Shown: piece by piece, positions 14,960 to 17,949 of the stretch
How positions within the stretch are numbered: the stretch's first letter is position 1
How the letters are laid out: the number at the start of each line of letters is the position of its first letter
Source: Amphritea sp.
GTDB taxonomy: Bacteria; Pseudomonadota; Gammaproteobacteria; Pseudomonadales; Balneatricaceae
NCBI GenBank assembly: GCA_018067325.1
Contig: JAGPUU010000224.1
Location: 1 to 17,949, forward strand
Length of the DNA stretch: 17,949 nucleotides
Reading direction: 5' to 3'
Program-made: the position numbers and the translations under genes
The notes under the pieces: generated by a model
The model's input: only the letters and a program-made list of their open reading frames with translations
The model's database searches: none
What the model was told of the DNA's origin: nothing

Positions 14960-15991
14960 TCAACGCTCGCCCAGAATGAGAGCCCGATTCATAAATAAAC
15001 TATTCACATCCGGCATGCCCAGCAAAAACATCGCTGTGGTGAATTCACGCCGGCGCTGTTCTATCACCTTAACCACAGAATCCGCAGAATCCATCGCGGG
15101 TTTGAGGAAGGGAGCGGCCATGCCGCACAGCGAGGCGCCGAGTATAACAGATTTAACCATATCAATCCCATCCCTGAGACCGCCGCTAGCGATGAAACCT
15201 GCACTATTTTGATAGGGTTGGGCCAATTTTAGTGCCTGAGGAGTTGGAATACCCCAATCTTGGAAACAAAGCCCCAGATCATCACCCCTATCCGCACTCC
15301 GATGATGCTCTATTCTGCTCCAGGAAGTACCGCCGCAACCCGCCAGATCAAACCACTTGATACCGGCGGACAGACCAGCCTCGATATCCTGCGGAGAAAG
15401 CCCTGCCCCTACCTCTTTTAGTAGAACAGGCACATTCAGACCCGCTGAAACTGCGGCAATTTTTGCCTGAAGTTCGGAAAAATCAGTATCACCTTCCGGC
15501 TGTACCGCTTCCTGTAGTGGATTGAGATGCAAATATAGCCCGTCAGCCCCTAACAACTCTACCGCCTGCTGACACTGCTCCAAAGAAAAACCATAGTTAA
15601 GCTGTACAGCTCCTATGTTACCCAGCAACACAGTACTAGGCGCATAACGGCGCAGATCAAAACTTTCACGGGACGATGATTGGGTAAACATAACACGCTG
15701 AGAGCCCACCGCTAATGCAACTCCGGTGCGCTCAGCAGCTTCCGCCAGATTACGATTGATAGTTTTAATCAGCGTATGATCACCACCGGTCATCGAAGAG
15801 ATAAGCAGTGGAAAACTCAGCCTCTTCCCGAGAAATTCAACCGAAGTATCTATACTATCCAACGCCAGATTGGGTAACGCCCGGTGGCTCAGCTGGATCT
15901 GATCAAAATAGCGCCCATCCCGATCTGTTAACGGGTCGTTTTCAATTGCCCGGATATGTTCTATTTTTCGATCATTAGTCTGATCAGACAT
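14960..15991 (-). CDS. fni: Type 2 isopentenyl-diphosphate isomerase (FMN-dependent)
   Basis: This enzyme interconverts IPP and DMAPP with reduced FMN and Mg. The 343-residue TIM-barrel protein shows RKIEHI at residues 8-13, ISSMTGG (65-71), AVGSQR (94-99), HLNPLQE with the catalytic Q160 and the Mg ligand E161, LKEVGAG, DLAGCGGTSW and ASGGLRDG for FMN phosphate binding. It shares one base with the end of mvaA (TGATG), so translation is coupled. The presence of a type 2 rather than type 1 isomerase is typical of bacteria using the mevalonate pathway. The name idi2 is also used. Confidence 0.96.
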   Translation of the reverse strand: MSDQTNDRKIEHIRAIENDPLTDRDGRYFDQIQLSHRALPNLALDSIDTSVEFLGKRLSFPLLISSMTGGDHTLIKTINRNLAEAAERTGVALAVGSQRVMFTQSSSRESFDLRRYAPSTVLLGNIGAVQLNYGFSLEQCQQAVELLGADGLYLHLNPLQEAVQPEGDTDFSELQAKIAAVSAGLNVPVLLKEVGAGLSPQDIEAGLSAGIKWFDLAGCGGTSWSRIEHHRSADRGDDLGLCFQDWGIPTPQALKLAQPYQNSAGFIASGGLRDGIDMVKSVILGASLCGMAAPFLKPAMDSADSVVKVIEQRRREFTTAMFLLGMPDVNSLFMNRALILGER

Positions 15992-17028
15992 CAGCGTTCC
16001 ATTTTAAGGTGAGATTCCATCAACTCACCCGGGTTGGTCTGAGCCGCCATCAGAGAAAGCTCACCACAGAGTACCGTCGCAGCGCAGATAGCCGCCAAAC
16101 GACGTGCATTCGCGCCCGGTTCCCGGTCATCTTTACAACCTAGCTTACGGAGATTCTCCTCAACAAAGTCGATTCCCTTACCGTTACCCACACTACCCAT
16201 AATAAGGTTGGGCAGCGTGCATGAGAAATACAGGTCTCCACCCCGCACTTCCGCGTGCACAATACCCTGCGAGCCTTCAATAATATTAGCGGCATCCTGC
16301 CCAGTCGCCAGGTAAAACGCCAATAACATATTCGCAAAATGGGCATTCGCACTGCGTAAGCCACCCGCCACAATAGTACCGATCAGGTTTTTCTTAATAT
16401 TAAGATCAACCACTTTTTCAGGCGTAGTTTTAAGACGTCGCTCGCAAACATCCCGAGGAATCAGAATTTCACTCACCACATACTTACCACGACCGAGAAT
16501 ACCGTTAACCGCAGTGGCCTTCTTATCGGAACAGTAGTTGGCAGAAATAGATGAATAGCGAAGCTGAGGGTATTGTTCAAGAATCCAGGGGATCAACTTA
16601 TCGGCGGCATTAGTCACCATATTATGCCCCGACGCATCACCGGTATTAAATTCAAGTCGCAGGTAGATCAGATTGGCGACAATCTGGCTGTTCATATCAA
16701 TTAATTTTGCGAAACGGCTGCTTGTTGCTACAACTTCGTTAAGGTCATCTTTGCGGGCTTTAATCGACTCAAGCGCTTTAAGCGCTTCTAAAGCGTCATC
16801 AGCTTCCAGCAGAATAGAGCGGCTCATCCGCTCATCAATAACCGTCGTTTTAATCCCCTCTTCTGCCAGCACGGAGATTCGGGCTCCACGGCCAACGGAG
16901 GGCCACAGAGGCGTTTCATAAGTAGCCAGTGGCACTGCAATCTTTTCGTTAAGGACATGCCCACTAATTTTAATCGGACCGACGGTCCGCATAGGAATGG
17001 GGGCTTGCTGGATTTTATGGGATTTCAT
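15991..17028 (-). CDS. mvaA: Hydroxymethylglutaryl-CoA reductase, class I-like
   Basis: HMG-CoA reductase makes mevalonate from HMG-CoA with two NAD(P)H. The 345-residue protein lacks any membrane segment, so it is a soluble catalytic domain. Counting from the ATG at 17028, the tetrad is E38 (TYETPLW), K169 (NYCSDKKATAVNG), D245 (ATGQDAANI) and H340 (MESHLKM). The dinucleotide motif is NTGDASGHNMVT. The C-terminal histidine, the SDKKxxAVNxxxGRGK segment and the NAHFANMLLAFYLATGQD region look like class I (eukaryote/archaeal type) rather than the class II Pseudomonas mevalonii type. An in-frame TTG at 17043 is less likely because it would sit at the end of the leader U-run. First gene of the operon. 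Confidence 0.94.
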   Translation of the reverse strand: MKSHKIQQAPIPMRTVGPIKISGHVLNEKIAVPLATYETPLWPSVGRGARISVLAEEGIKTTVIDERMSRSILLEADDALEALKALESIKARKDDLNEVVATSSRFAKLIDMNSQIVANLIYLRLEFNTGDASGHNMVTNAADKLIPWILEQYPQLRYSSISANYCSDKKATAVNGILGRGKYVVSEILIPRDVCERRLKTTPEKVVDLNIKKNLIGTIVAGGLRSANAHFANMLLAFYLATGQDAANIIEGSQGIVHAEVRGGDLYFSCTLPNLIMGSVGNGKGIDFVEENLRKLGCKDDREPGANARRLAAICAATVLCGELSLMAAQTNPGELMESHLKMER

Positions 17029-17044
17029 AATCTCTCGACACAAT

Positions 17045-17095
17045 AAAAAAGGGCTGCCGCGATCAATATAGGTTTGATCTGCACTGCACCCCTTT
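17045..17095 (-). terminator. Terminator-like hairpin in the mvaA leader (possible attenuator)
   Basis: On the minus strand, AAAGGG pairs with CCCTTT (17090-17095 with 17048-17053), TGC pairs with GCA after one mismatch, and an inner GATCAA/TTGATC stem (17074-17079 with 17061-17066) encloses a seven-base loop. The outer stem runs into a run of six U that ends 16 bases before the mvaA ATG. No minus-strand gene ends nearby, so the structure seems placed in the leader itself. The stem is interrupted by an internal loop, so strength is uncertain. Confidence 0.5.
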
Positions 17096-17121
17096 AGGTA
17101 GCTCGTATTGAGTGAGGATTT

Positions 17122-17150
17122 TATATAGCCGCCGCTTAATATGCAATCAA
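17122..17150 (-). promoter_or_regulatory. Sigma-70-type promoter of the mevalonate operon
   Basis: On the minus strand TTGATT (17145-17150) and TATATA (17122-17127, running into AAA) are separated by exactly 17 bases. Transcription would start near 17114 and give a leader of about 85 nucleotides that contains the terminator-like hairpin. Each box matches the consensus at four of six positions. Confidence 0.55.
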
Positions 17151-17212
17151 AGGCCTGCCGGGTGAGTGATTCAGCAGACCGTACCTTTTGTACTCAATCT
17201 GTCAGATCAGAC

Positions 17213-17242
17213 TTGACCACCCAGAATCACCCCAGCCATACT
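17213..17242 (+). promoter_or_regulatory. Candidate promoter of the small gene at 17281
   Basis: TTGACC (17213-17218) and CATACT (17237-17242) are 18 bases apart and lie about 40 bases before the start codon, divergent from the mevalonate promoter. The -35 box is good and the -10 box weak. Confidence 0.35.
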
Positions 17243-17280
17243 TGCGTCTTTACTAAACCAGAAACAGTGGAAATCAGGAT

Positions 17281-17634
17281 ATGCTCTACGCAATCAGAAA
17301 TGAACAGGGACAGATCACTTCTCTGTCAATGCATCAGGTTGGCAACTCAGCCGTAGCGGATATAACTGATCCTGAAGTTGTAAGCTTCCTATCCAATAGC
17401 AATGAAGCGAGCAGTCCTCAAGATTTTTTGGAAAAATCAGATGCTGATGTCAGCCGAATCATTGAGGATCTTATCGAGCTACTAATCTCAAAAAACACCA
17501 TCCTGTTTACTGACCTTCCAGAAGCCGCGCAACAGAAGCTCCTGACCCGTAAACTCGCTCGCTCAGCTTACGATACCAACCCGGAAAAAATTTCTCTGGC
17601 GAATTCTATTCTTACTGATGATGACACTATCTGA
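17281..17634 (+). CDS. Small conserved protein ('tryptophan synthase subunit beta-like')
   Basis: This 117-residue soluble acidic protein begins MLYAIRNEQGQITSLS and contains DVSRIIEDLIELLISKNTI, then LFTDLPEAAQQKLLTRKLAR. It matches, from memory, a small family common in Pseudomonas and relatives that databases call 'tryptophan synthase subunit beta like protein'; it lacks every catalytic feature of TrpB, so the name should not be read as a function. It is likely a helical protein with an N-terminal beta hairpin. The ATG at 17281 has only a close-set AGGA upstream. It is transcribed away from the mevalonate operon and convergent with the next gene. Function unknown. Confidence 0.8.
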   Translation: MLYAIRNEQGQITSLSMHQVGNSAVADITDPEVVSFLSNSNEASSPQDFLEKSDADVSRIIEDLIELLISKNTILFTDLPEAAQQKLLTRKLARSAYDTNPEKISLANSILTDDDTI

Positions 17635-17662
17635 TTTAAGCTAATTGAAAGAAGCAGGATAC

Positions 17663-17949
17663 TCAAAGACCGGTTTCAGTCTCATGCTTTAACTGCGCCT
17701 TAGAGCGAATCATCTCAGCGCAACGATCGGACAGAGAGAGATAACGTTTCTGCTGTCGCACACTCAAAGAACCATAATTAATGCTATACATTGCATTATC
17801 ACACTGCAGCAGTAACTCATGACATTCTGGACCGGGATGCCGAGCCTGCTCCAGAGCCGTCTGCACCAAATTCAATGTCAGACTGGGATTATTCGGCAAA
17901 ATCCCATCGGCACGCACAAAGAACCCCAGCGCTTTGCGGTACTCTTTCT
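17663..17949 (-). CDS. C-terminal part of a gene running off the window (TPR-like)
   Basis: The frame is open to the right edge, reading KEYRKALGFFVRADGILPNN and on through SLTLNLVQTALEQAR and QQKRYLSLSDRC to the stop at 17663. A GTG at 17917 is in frame, but the coding pattern continues upstream, so I treat the gene as partial at its 5' end. The helix-rich pattern with LPNNPSLTLNLVQ resembles the last repeats of the tetratricopeptide response regulators of pseudomonads, a resemblance from memory only. It converges on the preceding small gene with 28 bp between. Confidence 0.6.
   Translation of the reverse strand, partial: KEYRKALGFFVRADGILPNNPSLTLNLVQTALEQARHPGPECHELLLQCDNAMYSINYGSLSVRQQKRYLSLSDRCAEMIRSKAQLKHETETGL

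Noticed and set aside
17100..17280. Known riboswitch class before mvaA or the small gene
   Set aside because: The spacer is short and shows only a simple hairpin, with none of the conserved blocks of riboswitches I know.

Overview
The window looks like a chromosomal segment of a marine-type gammaproteobacterium, perhaps Oceanospirillaceae or a relative. The taxon is inferred from gene content: a polB-type DNA polymerase II, a PhnW/PhnX pathway, a CLCA_X-like protein, a small 'tryptophan synthase beta-like' protein and a TPR-type C-terminus. It cannot be proven from the sequence alone. The notable feature is a complete mevalonate (MVA) isoprenoid operon, which is uncommon in gammaproteobacteria because most use the MEP pathway.

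Region 1 (1-4990) is an AT-richer accessory stretch. It begins with integron-cassette-like genes: a small membrane protein followed by a well-formed attC site, then a DUF3010-type protein and a 56-residue protein. No integrase is in view. Next comes a 128-bp tandem repeat carrying a palindromic hairpin, with two further dispersed copies at 2759 and 4651. Among these lie a metallopeptidase-like HEXXH protein (minus strand), a LysR regulator divergent from a DUF4386-type membrane protein, and the C-terminal relic of a second LysR gene fused to the last repeat copy. A small secreted orphan protein (4989-5354) closes the region.

Region 2 (5412-8295, minus strand) is a compact 2-aminoethylphosphonate (AEP) catabolic unit. 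phnW transaminates AEP to phosphonoacetaldehyde, phnX cleaves that to acetaldehyde and phosphate, and an EamA/DMT permease overlapping phnX by 4 bp is the likely associated transporter. No phosphonate regulator or ABC transporter is present.

Region 3 (8441-17150, minus strand) is one long operon read from a recognisable promoter at about 17122-17150: mvaA (HMG-CoA reductase), type 2 IPP isomerase, mvaS (HMG-CoA synthase), two GHMP kinases, mvaD (diphosphomevalonate decarboxylase) and polB. Genes overlap or are separated by 15 bp or less, which implies translational coupling. Together they turn acetyl-CoA/acetoacetyl-CoA into IPP and DMAPP. The mvaA leader contains a hairpin plus U-run resembling an intrinsic terminator placed just before the start codon, a possible attenuator. 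Which GHMP kinase acts on mevalonate and which on phosphomevalonate is not settled.

Region 4 (17213-17949) holds a divergently transcribed small conserved protein and, convergent to it, the C-terminal part of a gene that runs off the window.

The most interesting items are the possible attenuator in front of mvaA, the two atypical GHMP kinases, polB inside an isoprenoid operon, the hairpin repeat family with compensatory base changes, and the LysR relic.
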